Shown: positions 45,685 through 56,059 of the stretch, in pieces
Numbering within the stretch: position 1 is the stretch's first letter
Layout of the letters: each line of letters starts with the position of its first letter
Source: Tieghemostelium lacteum
Lineage: Eukaryota; Evosea; Eumycetozoa; Dictyosteliales; Raperosteliaceae
DNA: 64,000 nucleotides
Assembly (NCBI GenBank): GCA_001606155.1
Contig: LODT01000025.1
Span: forward strand, 62,001 to 126,000
Direction: 5' to 3'
The notes under the pieces: model-generated
Told to the model about the DNA's origin: nothing
The model's input: the letters and a program-made list of their open reading frames with translations, nothing else
Databases searched by the model: none
Position numbers and translations under genes: made by a program

Positions 45685-48184
45685 ATGTTTAATAACATTC
45701 TTGCCAGAATGGGACAGGGATTATCTGTTGGACAACAGAGCTTTCCATATAATATTGGAAACCCAGTTTCAACCTATTTAGGAAAATCAATATGGACACT
45801 TCACAGTGGTACGAAAAAAGATGATGGATCACCAGTTAGTATATTCAGTTTTGATAAAACAAAAAATCAATCCAAAATCGATGTAGCAAAGAATGGATTT
45901 AAAAGAGCAAAAACTATAAGACATCCAAATTTTCTTACCTATTTAGATGGTATTGAAATGGACTCTAATATTTACATTGTAACTGAACCAATTCAACCAT
46001 TAGATGATCTAATAGATGATATAAAAAAATATGATAATGCCATTTCATGGGGTATTTATCAAATTGCAGTATGTAAACAACATAGATATATTAATATAGT
46101 AATAATATCTAATATCATCTTTACAATATATATAGAAAGCATTATCATTTTTAAATAATAATAATAATTTGGCACATGGTAATATCAATTTGACAACTAT
46201 ATTTGTAACAAAAGCAGGTGATTGGAAATTGGGTTCATTGGATTTAGTATCAGATCCAAAAGATCTTTATAGTGTATTAAAGAATCATCATGATTTAATA
46301 CCAGTTAAATATAAACCACCTGAGATTCTAAAGGGATTATGGTCACATTTACAAGAGTCACCTAGTTATGGTATAGATTCTTGGATGTTAGGATGTCTAC
46401 TCTATGAATGCTATAGTGGACCAATGAGTAAATCTGAAGATGTGCGTGATCTAGATAATATACCAAAACAACTACATCAACAATACCAAAAATGTTTTAG
46501 TTCAAAAACTGAATCACGTTTAAATCCTCAGAAATTCTTAGAATCAAGTTATTTTCAAAATATATTTGTTGAAACTTGTGTATTTCTTGAAAATATAACT
46601 TTAAAAGATAATTTTGAAAAAGAATCATTTTATAAGTAAGTTTTATTTATAAATTTATTATTATTATAATATATTAATATTATTATTATTGTAAAAAGAA
46701 AACTTGATTCAAATATTGAAAAATTACCAGCAAATATTTGTAAATTTAAAATTATACCACATTTATTGACAGCTTTTGAATTTGGTCCTATAAATTTAAA
46801 GATTTTAGGTATAATATTAAAGTTGAGTTCCAATTTGACACCAGAGGAATATTCAACAAAGATTATACCAAGTATATTAAAATGGTTTGCATCAGATGAC
46901 AGAGCACTTAGAATTAATCTATTGGAGAATTTAGAGCATTACATTCAACATTTATCATCAGATTTGATAAATAATCAAATATTTCAACATGTTGTCAATG
47001 GTTTTAATGATAATCCAACATTAAAAGAGATGACTGTAAAGTCAATGATACTGTTTGCACCAAAACTCACAGAAAAGACTCTTACACAGTTACTAAAGTA
47101 TTTTGCAGCATTACAAAAGGACCCTCTACCAGGTATCAGAACGAATACCACTATATGTCTAGGACGTATAACAGAGTATCTCAGTGATGATTTAAAAAAG
47201 AAGGTATTAATTCCAGCATTTTCAACAGCATTAAAAGATTCATTTGTACCACATGCTAATGCTGGTATCTCTGCTTTCCTGTTCACTATAAATTATTATA
47301 ATGCTGAACAGATTGCAACAAGAATTATACCTGAACTCTCTCAATGTCTCATTAATCCTGATCGTTCCATTAGAAATCTTGCTCTACAATCTATACAAAA
47401 GTTTCTAACAAAATTAGAAAAAATGATTGAAACAATGGAAAGTCCACCACAATCTCAATTGAATAGTAATAATAGTAGTACTGAAGGTTCATTAAATAAT
47501 AGTACTGGTAGTGATGGTGTATTATCAAATAGTATAGGTTGGGCAATGAATTATACTAAAAAACTAGTTGGTAATGAACAATCTTCAAATAATAATAGTA
47601 AAAATTCTTCACCTTCAACAACATATAATAATTCAACAACTACTTCACCAATTAATAATAATACATTTAAATCTACAAATTCAAATACTACATCAAAATC
47701 TAGTTTTCAAGTATCATCATCATCATCAACATCAAAATCTAATAATAATGGTTGGGAAGAAGACGATGAATTTGATGTACCACCTGTAAAATCAAAACCA
47801 ACCAATAATAATAGTAAAAATAGTAGTAAAAATAAAGTACATAATAGTGATGATGATAATGATGATGATGATGATGATGAAGAAGAAAAACCAAGATATA
47901 CAACTAAAAAAGAAGATTTACCAAAAATGGTAACTAAACCTAGTACTACAACAGGAACAACATCTAAACCTGCTAAAGGTGGATTAGTATTAAAGAAACC
48001 AGAAACTATAAAACCTAATACTTTAGTTGTTGATGATAATGGTTGGGATAACAATGATGATTTTGAAATTCCACCACCAACTAGTAGTAAAAAACAAAGT
48101 ACATCAATATTACCAACTAGTACTACATCTAAAAAATCTGTAAATAAAATTGCTACAGAAGGTTGGGAAGATTGGAGTGATTAA
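45685..48184 (+). CDS. SCY1-like pseudokinase (SCYL1-type), three exons
   Basis: Exons 45685-46068, 46136-46635 and 46699-48184 sum to 2370 bases and 789 residues, close to animal SCYL1. Residues about 15-290 form a kinase-like domain whose catalytic loop reads AHGNINLTTIF (no HRD Asp) and whose DFG position reads GSLDL, so it should be inactive. HEAT-like repeats follow at about 330-560 (YSTKIIPSILKWFASDDRAL ... LKYFAALQKDPLPGIRTNT). The tail is Ser/Asn-rich with three Gly-Trp acidic motifs, the last being EGWEDWSD at the very C-terminus. SCYL1 proteins work in COPI-dependent Golgi-to-ER traffic and tRNA export. It lies next to SEC13 on the same strand; I see no sign that the two are co-regulated. 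Confidence 0.9.
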
Positions 48185-48229
48185 TTATATTTAATCATTA
48201 CAAATATCTCTTTAAAAATATAGCGTACA

Positions 48230-48249
48230 TATATTGACATGTCAATATA
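48230..48249. repeat. Perfect 20-base palindrome
   Basis: TATATTGACATGTCAATATA is its own reverse complement with no loop. It lies 46 bases after the SCY1-like stop codon and about 150 bases before the SEC13 start. It may be a dimeric-factor site for SEC13 or a 3' end signal. Confidence 0.7.
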
Positions 48250-48402
48250 AACAATTTATATATGAGTCAATATTGGACAACTTCTCAAACTTGACTTTCG
48301 TGGTCAAAATGAAAAATTGCAGTAAAAAAAAAAAATTTTTTTTTTTATTTTTTTTTGATTTGTCTGTTCTCTTATCCCTCTTTTGTAATTTTAAATAAAA
48401 AT

Positions 48403-49399
48403 ATGACAACTTCACAATCACTAGATACCCATCATGAGGATATGATTGTAAGTTATTATTAAATACTTATCATAACAATAAAATAAAATATTAATATTAA
48501 TTAAAAATGATATATAGCATGATGCACAATTTGATTATTATGGTAAATTTTTAGCAACAGGATCATCAGATAAAATTATAAAGATATTTGATGTTAGTGG
48601 AGAAGGTCAACAGCATTTGGCAGATTTAAAAGGACATGAAGGACCAGTATGGCAAGTTGCATGGGCACATCCAAAATTTGGAAAGATTCTGGCATCAGCC
48701 AGTTATGATAGAAAAGTTATAATTTGGAAAGAGGTTTCACAAAATAATTGGGCTATTATTCATCAATATAGTGGACATGAACTATCAGTGAATAGTATCA
48801 GTTGGGCACCACATGAATTTGGATTGATATTGGCATGTGCATCTTCAGATGGTACAGTATCAGTACACAACTTTAAAGACAATCAATGGGAACAACCACA
48901 AAAGATTCAAGTCAGTCAGATTGGTGTAAATTCAGTTTGTTGGGCACCAGGTACCTCTACAGCTTCACTTGTCAATCTCAGTCAATCCAATCAACAACAG
49001 GTTACATTGGCACAGAAACGTATTGTAACTGGTAGTTGTGATAATCTTATTAAAATCTACAAACAACACGAACAGGAGAACAAGTGGGTCGAAGATAAGG
49101 TTCTATCTGACCATAAAGATTGGGTTAGAGATGTAGCCTGGGCTCCAAATATAGGTTTACCAACTTCAAAAATTGCATCTTGTTCTCAAGATAGACAAGT
49201 CATCATTTGGACTCAAGATGATCAAAATAGTCAATGGGTTGCCTCAAAATTACCTGAATTTGATGACAGTGTTTGGAGAGTTTCTTGGTCTGTTATTGGA
49301 AATATTTTAGCTGTTTCTTCTGGTGATAATAATGTATCACTATGGAAAGAATCAATTGATAATAATTGGGAATTAATTTCTAAAGTTGAAAATAATTAA
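48403..49399 (+). CDS. sec13: SEC13, COPII coat and nuclear-pore WD40 protein
   Basis: Exon 1 is 48403-48447 (MTTSQSLDTHHEDMI) and exon 2 is 48518-49399. Together they make 927 bases and 308 residues, the normal SEC13 size. Six WD40 blades cover the whole protein: HDAQFDYYGKFLATGSSD, KGHEGPVWQVAWAHPKFG, GHELSVNSISWAPHEFG, SQIGVNSVCWAPGT, SDHKDWVRDVAWAPN and DDSVWRVSWSVIGN. The open propeller is completed by SEC31 in COPII, or by NUP145C/NUP96 in the nuclear pore. The insertion in blade 4 (SLVNLSQSNQQQVTLAQKR) is normal for the family. The donor is GTAAGT and the acceptor ATATAG. Confidence 0.95.
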
Positions 49400-49820
49400 A
49401 AAAAAATAAAAGAAAATAATAAAAAACACATTAAATACTGATACAGAAATAACTTCACTTATAGATATTTTTTTATCTTTTTTAAAAACATATTAAGAGT
49501 GTGAGTGTGTTTTAATTAAAATACAATGAAATAAATATAATATTCCCACACACGCAAAAAACTCTTGGTGTGTGATGTGTGTTTTACTAATTTTCAGTTT
49601 TGTTAATAAAAGTAAATTTCCAATTTTAGAATTGATTACTAAATCCAAATTTGACATGAAATATTACTTTTGTATAATTTCTAAAATTAGGTATTAAAAA
49701 TTTAGTATAAATAGTTTCAAAATTTTAGTTTATTCAATATCAAAAACAACAATTTATTAATTTAATTAAAACAAAACAAGTTAATTAAAAAATAGTTATT
49801 TATTTATTTATTTATTCAAA
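49400..49820 (+). promoter_or_regulatory. Upstream region of the CBM49 gene with GT/CA-rich boxes and TATA
   Basis: Three GT- or CA-rich boxes stand out: GAGTGTGAGTGTGTTT (49497-49512), CCCACACACGC (49545-49555) and TTGGTGTGTGATGTGTGTTTT (49565-49585). They resemble the G-boxes bound by the dictyostelid factor GBF in genes induced after aggregation. TATAAATAG is at 49706-49714, and a CA-rich and T-rich leader runs to the ATG at 49821. The link to GBF is an inference from pattern only. Confidence 0.45.
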
Positions 49821-50621
49821 ATGTATTGGAAATCAATTTACTTTTGTGCTTTAGTAGCACTAGCTGGAGCTGTTTATGCCTACTCACCACCAATAATAAC
49901 AACAACTGGTGGACTTCCACCAATAATAACAACAACTGGTGGTTTACCTCCTCTTCCTCAGTATTGTCCAGTAAAGAATGATTGTCAAAGAGTTAGAAGA
50001 TTTGAAGAACATGGTTACCCATACACTGAATTTGAATGTATCCTTACCAATTATGGTTACTTGGATGTCGTCAATGTTGATATGAGATTAGATGGTGCCA
50101 GACTCAAGGAAATTAAAGGTATGGAAACTTCTGATAAGGGTTTCTCATGGAACTTCCCAGCTTGGAGAAAACAAAGACCTTTAGCTACTGGTGATAGTCA
50201 CAGATGGTCTTACATTGTCAATGGTTATGAGCCACTCAGAGTCACACTTTGTCCAAAATCACCAAGAGTTAACATTGAAGTCAATAATATGGAAGCTGGT
50301 AACACTCCTCCAACCATCAAATGTTCTTTAGATAACAAATGTACTATGGTCAAACAATGGGTTACTGATAACAAACCATACTATCAATACACTTGTCAAG
50401 TTATCAATAACGGTGTTGCCCCAGTTACTCATGCTGATGTTAGATTCGTTAATGCTACCTCTCTTTATGCAGTTTGGGAATTACAAACTTCAAACAATGG
50501 TTTAACTTATGATTTTGTTGACTGGAGAGAACAAAGACCATTAGAACATGGTCAAACTCACATGTGGGGTTATATTGCAAATGAAAACTTGGCTATTCAA
50601 GTTTGTGAAAAATATAACTAA
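49821..50621 (+). CDS. Secreted protein with two CBM49 (cellulose-binding) domains
   Basis: A single exon codes for 266 residues. Signal peptide MYWKSIYFCALVALAGAVYA; then two exact copies of PPIITTTGGLP make a short linker. Two related domains follow. Domain 1 is at about 48-150 (TEFECILTNYGYLDVVNVDM ... WNFPAWRKQRPLATG) and domain 2 at about 165-266 (YQYTCQVINNGVAPVTHADV ... YDFVDWREQRPLEHG). Both have paired cysteines and conserved Trp residues, matching the CBM49 family found in dictyostelid spore-coat and stalk proteins. It probably binds cellulose in the extracellular matrix. Synonymous sites use more C-ending codons (GCC, CTC, ATC) than neighbours, which suggests high expression. Confidence 0.88.
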   Translation: MYWKSIYFCALVALAGAVYAYSPPIITTTGGLPPIITTTGGLPPLPQYCPVKNDCQRVRRFEEHGYPYTEFECILTNYGYLDVVNVDMRLDGARLKEIKGMETSDKGFSWNFPAWRKQRPLATGDSHRWSYIVNGYEPLRVTLCPKSPRVNIEVNNMEAGNTPPTIKCSLDNKCTMVKQWVTDNKPYYQYTCQVINNGVAPVTHADVRFVNATSLYAVWELQTSNNGLTYDFVDWREQRPLEHGQTHMWGYIANENLAIQVCEKYN

Positions 50622-50899
50622 AAACTCAGTTAAATCATTTTCAATTTAATTAAATATTTTTAATTTTTTATATATCAATAATATAAAATTATTAATTCTA
50701 ATAATAAAAATTATTAATATATAAATGTTATTTAATTAAAATTTTAAAAGAAATTCTTTTTTATTTGATTTCGAAAACAGATATCTTTTTAGAATTGGAA
50801 CACATATCGGAGGGAACGAAAAAAGATTTTTTTAAAATTTTTTTTTTTTTTAAATTTAAATTTTCAAGGTAATCCTTTTTATCTAATTATTATTATAAT

Positions 50900-53200
50900 A
50901 TGGAAGGATTTAATTGGTCATATTTAGGTGACCCATTAGTAGAAAATATAAAAATTAAACAAGATGAAAAAGAACATGATTTAGTATTATTAGAAGCAAG
51001 ATTACATGAAATGAATTTAGAGATTCAAAGTATATCTTTAAAGAGGCAAATGTTAATTGAAGATATAACTAAAGCAAATAATGAAAAGTTATCATTACAA
51101 CAAACAATGAATAATTGTAGACAATCCGTTTCAGAGAAATGGATATCCATTGCCGATAGATATGGTTTCAATCCTAGAGAATCATTTTCATTATTTTCAA
51201 TACTACCATTAGAGGTTATGATTAATATCTTTGAATATCTATCATTTACTGATATTAATCTATGTATCTGTAGAGTTTCAAAACAATGGTATCGATATTC
51301 TCTAGCAGATAGTATTTGGAAAAATCTATTTCAAATTAAATGGAATACTTTAGATATTCATCACCAAAATGAATCTAAACCATTAAAAGCTATACCATCT
51401 TCATTTTGGTCTTCACCAATATTACCACCATCTCAACCTCCAAATTATAGTCCAACTTTACCAAATAATCAAAATAATAATAATATTAATAATAATAATA
51501 ATAATAGAAGAATTATACCATTACCTTCAAATACTGGAGGTAGTTTACCAAATACAATACCAATACCTCAACAACAAATAACAAATAATAATAATAATAA
51601 TGTTTATCCAAGTTCATCAATATTACCAACAAATACACCAATACATTTAATAAATTATAATAATAAGAGAACATCATCATTTATGAGTGATGATGAAGAT
51701 GATGACTATAAATATAGATATGGTGGTGGTTTTGGTGGTAATAGTAATGGCATTAATAGTAGTGGTGGTTTTAGCGATTCAAAAGATACTGATACTGAAG
51801 ATGAAGATAACAAAAGTTTGAATCATTCTCATCTTGGTAATGGTATTGATACTGATACTGATGATGATAGTAAATCTATATCATCTCTTTCATCAATTCA
51901 AGCTAATCCTGATAGACCTTCATTTAAAAAACGCCTTAGAATTGATTGGAGAGAGTTATTTATTAAAAGACAGAGAATTGAGAATAATTGGTTAAGAGGT
52001 GTTCAAAAGGCAACTAAATTACCTGGTCATACTGATTGGATTACTTGTTTACAATTTGATGGTAGAATATTGGTAACTGGTAGCTGGGATAGTTCTTTAA
52101 AAGTTTGGAATATAGATACTGGTGATTGTATGATCTTGTCAGGTTTAGAAACTGATAGTGGTCACAGTTCTGGTATTACATGTGTCCAATTTAAAGGTAA
52201 CAAATTGATTAGTGGAAGTTCAGATTCTACATTACGTATATGGGATTTGTCTACTGGTGAATGTATTCATGTACTTCAAGGTCATACCGATGGTGTAAGC
52301 TGTCTTTGTATTATAGATGATTTTACTTTGGCTTCAGGTTCCTTAGATAATACTATCAACTTGTGGTCTATTGAAAGTGGTAAATTACTGCATTCCTTCA
52401 GTAACCACATTTCTGGAATTTCATGTTTGTATTATAAAAATAATTTGTTAATTAGTGGTACTATGGGGGGAACTTTAAATGTTATTGATATACCTTCGAG
52501 AATTTGTCTTCAAACATTTCACGGTCACGGCGATAGAGTGACTAGTATACAATGGTGGGAGTGTCCTGATGATGGTGGTGTAAGAATTATCTCTTCCAGT
52601 TGGGATTATACACTTCGTGTTTGGAATTTACAAACTGGAAAAGCTGTACATGTACTTACTGGTCATTCATTTAGAGTTCGTTGTACTCAAGTTAGAGGGA
52701 ATATTTTGGTATCTGGATCTTGGGATACCACTGTCAGAGTCTGGGATCTTCTAACTGGTAAATGTATTCACACTCTATTTGGTCACAGTTTTAATGTTTG
52801 GTCTCTACAATTTGAAGGTAATCGTTTAGTTACTGCTGGTTGGGATAAAAAAGTTAAAGTTTGGGATATAGATGCTGGTAAACTTTTATACACTTTAGAA
52901 GGCCATACTGAATCTATTATCTGTATTCAATTTAAAGGTAGTAAATTGGTGACTGCTGCAAAAGAAATTATTGTCTATGATTTTGATTCTGATATACCTT
53001 CTCATTCTCATATTACAAATAATAATAATATTAATAATAATAATAATATTAAAAGATTAAGTTCAACCTATATTCCAATTGAAAATAATACTTTAGTTCA
53101 TCAACCAAATTCTCAAAATATTAATAATAATAATCAAAATAATAATAATAATAACGATTATTATTATAAAATTAGAAATAATTCAAATAATAAATTTTAA
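50900..53200 (+). CDS. F-box/WD40 protein, FBXW7/Cdc4-like architecture
   Basis: A single exon codes for 766 residues. Residues about 15-75 form a coiled coil. The F-box is at about 100-150 (FSILPLEVMINIFEYLSFTD ... VSKQWYRYSLADSIWKNLF). A long Asn/Ser/Asp-rich linker follows. From about 375 there are eight WD40 repeats, for example LPGHTDWITCLQFDGRILVT and LTGHSFRVRCTQVRGNILVS. Eight blades after an F-box is the Cdc4/FBXW7 layout, which presents phosphodegron substrates to an SCF ubiquitin ligase. Whether it is the true FBXW7 orthologue or a FbxA-like relative is not settled. The tail is again polyasparagine. Confidence 0.88.
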   Translation: MEGFNWSYLGDPLVENIKIKQDEKEHDLVLLEARLHEMNLEIQSISLKRQMLIEDITKANNEKLSLQQTMNNCRQSVSEKWISIADRYGFNPRESFSLFSILPLEVMINIFEYLSFTDINLCICRVSKQWYRYSLADSIWKNLFQIKWNTLDIHHQNESKPLKAIPSSFWSSPILPPSQPPNYSPTLPNNQNNNNINNNNNNRRIIPLPSNTGGSLPNTIPIPQQQITNNNNNNVYPSSSILPTNTPIHLINYNNKRTSSFMSDDEDDDYKYRYGGGFGGNSNGINSSGGFSDSKDTDTEDEDNKSLNHSHLGNGIDTDTDDDSKSISSLSSIQANPDRPSFKKRLRIDWRELFIKRQRIENNWLRGVQKATKLPGHTDWITCLQFDGRILVTGSWDSSLKVWNIDTGDCMILSGLETDSGHSSGITCVQFKGNKLISGSSDSTLRIWDLSTGECIHVLQGHTDGVSCLCIIDDFTLASGSLDNTINLWSIESGKLLHSFSNHISGISCLYYKNNLLISGTMGGTLNVIDIPSRICLQTFHGHGDRVTSIQWWECPDDGGVRIISSSWDYTLRVWNLQTGKAVHVLTGHSFRVRCTQVRGNILVSGSWDTTVRVWDLLTGKCIHTLFGHSFNVWSLQFEGNRLVTAGWDKKVKVWDIDAGKLLYTLEGHTESIICIQFKGSKLVTAAKEIIVYDFDSDIPSHSHITNNNNINNNNNIKRLSSTYIPIENNTLVHQPNSQNINNNNQNNNNNNDYYYKIRNNSNNKF

Positions 53201-53731
53201 AATATCTAGAAAATTGAAATAATTTATAATTATTTTAATTAAACCCTCCTCCTTTTTGTTATTATTCAAAAATACTAATGGTAATTTAAAGATTCCCATT
53301 GAATAAATTCTGATATTAATCTTTTTTACAAGTTTTATATAACTTGTTTGATATTTTAATCTCCCAAAAAGGTTCAACATAGCAACCATTTATGCTTGTT
53401 TGTGTCAGATAGTTGATAATTATTTAAATTTTAGAGTAATACTAATGAAATTGAATCTTAAATTGAAAAACAATTTTATTTAAATATACTATTAAAAAAA
53501 AAAAAATTCGACAAATTTTTACTAATTTGGAAAAAATTTTATTTAATTAGCGAATTGTTTATGAAGGGAATTTTAAAAGTACCCCTTTCTATTCCAATTT
53601 ACTTTACATTTTTGGTTTGGTGTCACATGATTAGTTTATATAGAAATTTAATTTTTTTTTAATTTTTAATCAACTTCACACTTTGTCAAATTTTTATAAA
53701 GTTATAATATTTAGTTTTCTACTTTTAATAT
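53201..53731. other. Intergenic, 531 bases
   Basis: AT-rich spacer with A- and T-runs (53491-53508, 53650-53660). I see no exon, RNA or repeat. The reverse-strand frame at 53183-53389 has no coding character. Confidence 0.5.
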
Positions 53732-55867
53732 ATGAATATGAGTTTATTTCATAGAAATAATATCAAAGGACAAACAGTTCCAGTAGGTGAAGAGACTGCA
53801 AACAGTGGTAGAGCAAGAAGAAATTACACTTCACCAGACCATTTAATTTCACATATAGAGGCTGATGGTGTTTATACTTTATATGATTCTCTATAGTAAT
53901 GTATAGTTTTTATGACGACTTAATTCATTTTTAAATTCAAAATGTTGTTTAACATCATTTTTTATATTAGTCACGCAACTAAAAAATATGGTGATAAAAA
54001 TGTTTTTGCAGAAAGAAAAAAAGAATCAAAATGGTAATTTAGGTGAATTTGAATGGATAAAATATAATGAATTTTTAGAAATGGTTGAATCTATTTCTCA
54101 AGGTCTTATTGAGATTGGTTTAAAATCTGTAAGTTTTTTTTACATTTTTTTATTTTTTATTTCACTACTAATATGGACATGTAGAAAGATAAAATTGGTA
54201 TATTTAGTAAAAATAGATTAGAATGGTTAACAGTACAATCTGCAAGTTTTTTACAATCAAATATTATCATTTCATTCTATGAGACATTGGGTGTTGATTC
54301 ATTGGCATTTGTATGCAGACACGGTGAAATTGAATTGGCATTCTGTTCCAAAGATACACTTCACAAGACTGCTGAAATTAGTAAAACTGTTGATATTCTA
54401 AAGACTATTATATGTTTTGATGATATTGAGGATGGTGGTGAACATCAATCTATATTGGACTCATTAAAAGATAGTGGAATTAGATTTTTCACCTATAGTC
54501 AACTAATGCAAATGGGTAGAGATGTAAAGGAAAAGACTCCACATACTCCACCACAAGCCGATACTTTAGCTACTATAATGTATACTAGTGGTACTACTGG
54601 TGATCCTAAAGGTGTAATGTTAACTCACAAGAATCTAACCTCTGTAATCTCTGCTGTAAATAATTTTGTAAAGGTTTATGATAATGATTGTCACTATTCT
54701 TATTTACCTTATGCTCATGTTCTAGAGAGAATTATTGTAATGTGTGCATTTCACTATGGTGCTTCTGTTGGTATCTTTTCTGGTGATACCTCAATGGTTT
54801 TGACAGAGGTTAAACAATTAAAACCTACGATATTTATAGGTGTACCTAGAATCTTTGAGAGAATTCGTGCAGGTGTTCTAAAGGAAATTGATAAAAAATC
54901 CGCAGTTGTAAAAGGACTATTCCACACATGTTACTCTTTAAAGAGTTGGGCTATTCTTCATGGTTATAGATTACCACTTTTGGAGACTCTATTCAATAAA
55001 TTGGTATTCGATAAGGTAAGGATGCAACTTGGTGGTCGTGTAAGATGTATCTTATCTGGTGGTGCTGCATTATCTAGAGAAACCGAAGCTTTCCTTGCAA
55101 CTTGTTTCAGTTGTTCGGTTATTCAAGGTTATGGTTTAACTGAAACCTGTGGTGGTACTGCTGTAAAGTTATTGGATGATGACAGAATTGGTAGTATAGG
55201 ACCACCATTTGTCTCTGTTGAAATCAAACTTGTTGATGTACCAGAACTCAACTATCACAGTCATGGTAAAATTGAACAAGGTGAAGTTTGTCTCAGAGGT
55301 CCTTCTGTTACAGTCGGTTACTATAAAGATCCTGAAAAAACCAGATCCGAATTTGATGCTGATGGTTGGTTCTACACAGGTGATATTGGTCAATGGAATG
55401 AAGATGGTTCACTATCCATCATTGATAGAAAAAAGAACATTTTTAAATTGTCTCAAGGTGAATATGTAGCTGTAGAAAAGATTGAAAATATACTATCCAA
55501 ATCCAAATATGTTGCTCAAATTTGTGTATATGGTGATGGTAAAAAATCATTCCTTGTTGCTATCGTTCATCCACATCCAGAAGACATTGAAGAATTTGGA
55601 AAATCTAAAAAGTCTGATAGATCCAAAAAAGAAATTTGTCAAGATCCACAATTTGTCAAAATGATTCTTGATGATTTGGTAAAAACTGGTAGATCTGCCA
55701 AACTCTTTGGGTTTGAAATACCCAAAGCCATTCATCTCATCGATGAACCATTCTCTGATCAAAATGGTCTAATGACACCATCTTTTAAACTAAAGAGACC
55801 ACAAATCAAAGATCATTTTTCACAAGAAATTGCCAATCTTTATTCTTCAACTCAAGAACAAAATTAA
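53732..55867 (+). CDS. Long-chain acyl-CoA synthetase; one apparent frame break
   Basis: Exons: 53732-53895, 53971-54128, 54185-55867. Exon 1 carries the usual ACSL start (YTSPDHLISHIEADGVYTLY). Exon 2 begins HATKKYGDKNVFAERKK, then needs one frame change at an A-run near 54009-54020 to continue as NGNLGEFEWIKYNEFLEMVE. Exon 3 holds the AMP-binding core: YTSGTTGDPKGVM, YLPYAHVLER, GYGLTETCGG, WFYTGDIGQW and IDRKKNIFKLSQGEYV. The enzyme makes acyl-CoA from fatty acid, ATP and CoA, usually at peroxisomal or endosomal membranes (compare D. discoideum fcsA). The rest is intact over 500 codons, so the break may be a homopolymer length error. Confidence 0.88.
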
Positions 55868-56059
55868 TAGTGTAAATACATATATATATATTGTTTTATA
55901 TAAAAAAAATATATTTATTAAAATAAATAACAAAAAATTTAAATATTTTTTTTTGTTACAAATTATAAAGTTACTTATTATTTTAAATAAGATTTTTTTT
56001 TTATTAAATTATTATTTTTTTGGTTATTAGTTTTCTTTTGGTTGTGATATTCAAAAGAT

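Noticed and set aside
47707-48054. Ser/Leu-rich reverse-strand frame in the SCY1-like tail
   Set aside because: Shadow of Asn/Asp/Thr low-complexity coding on the forward strand.
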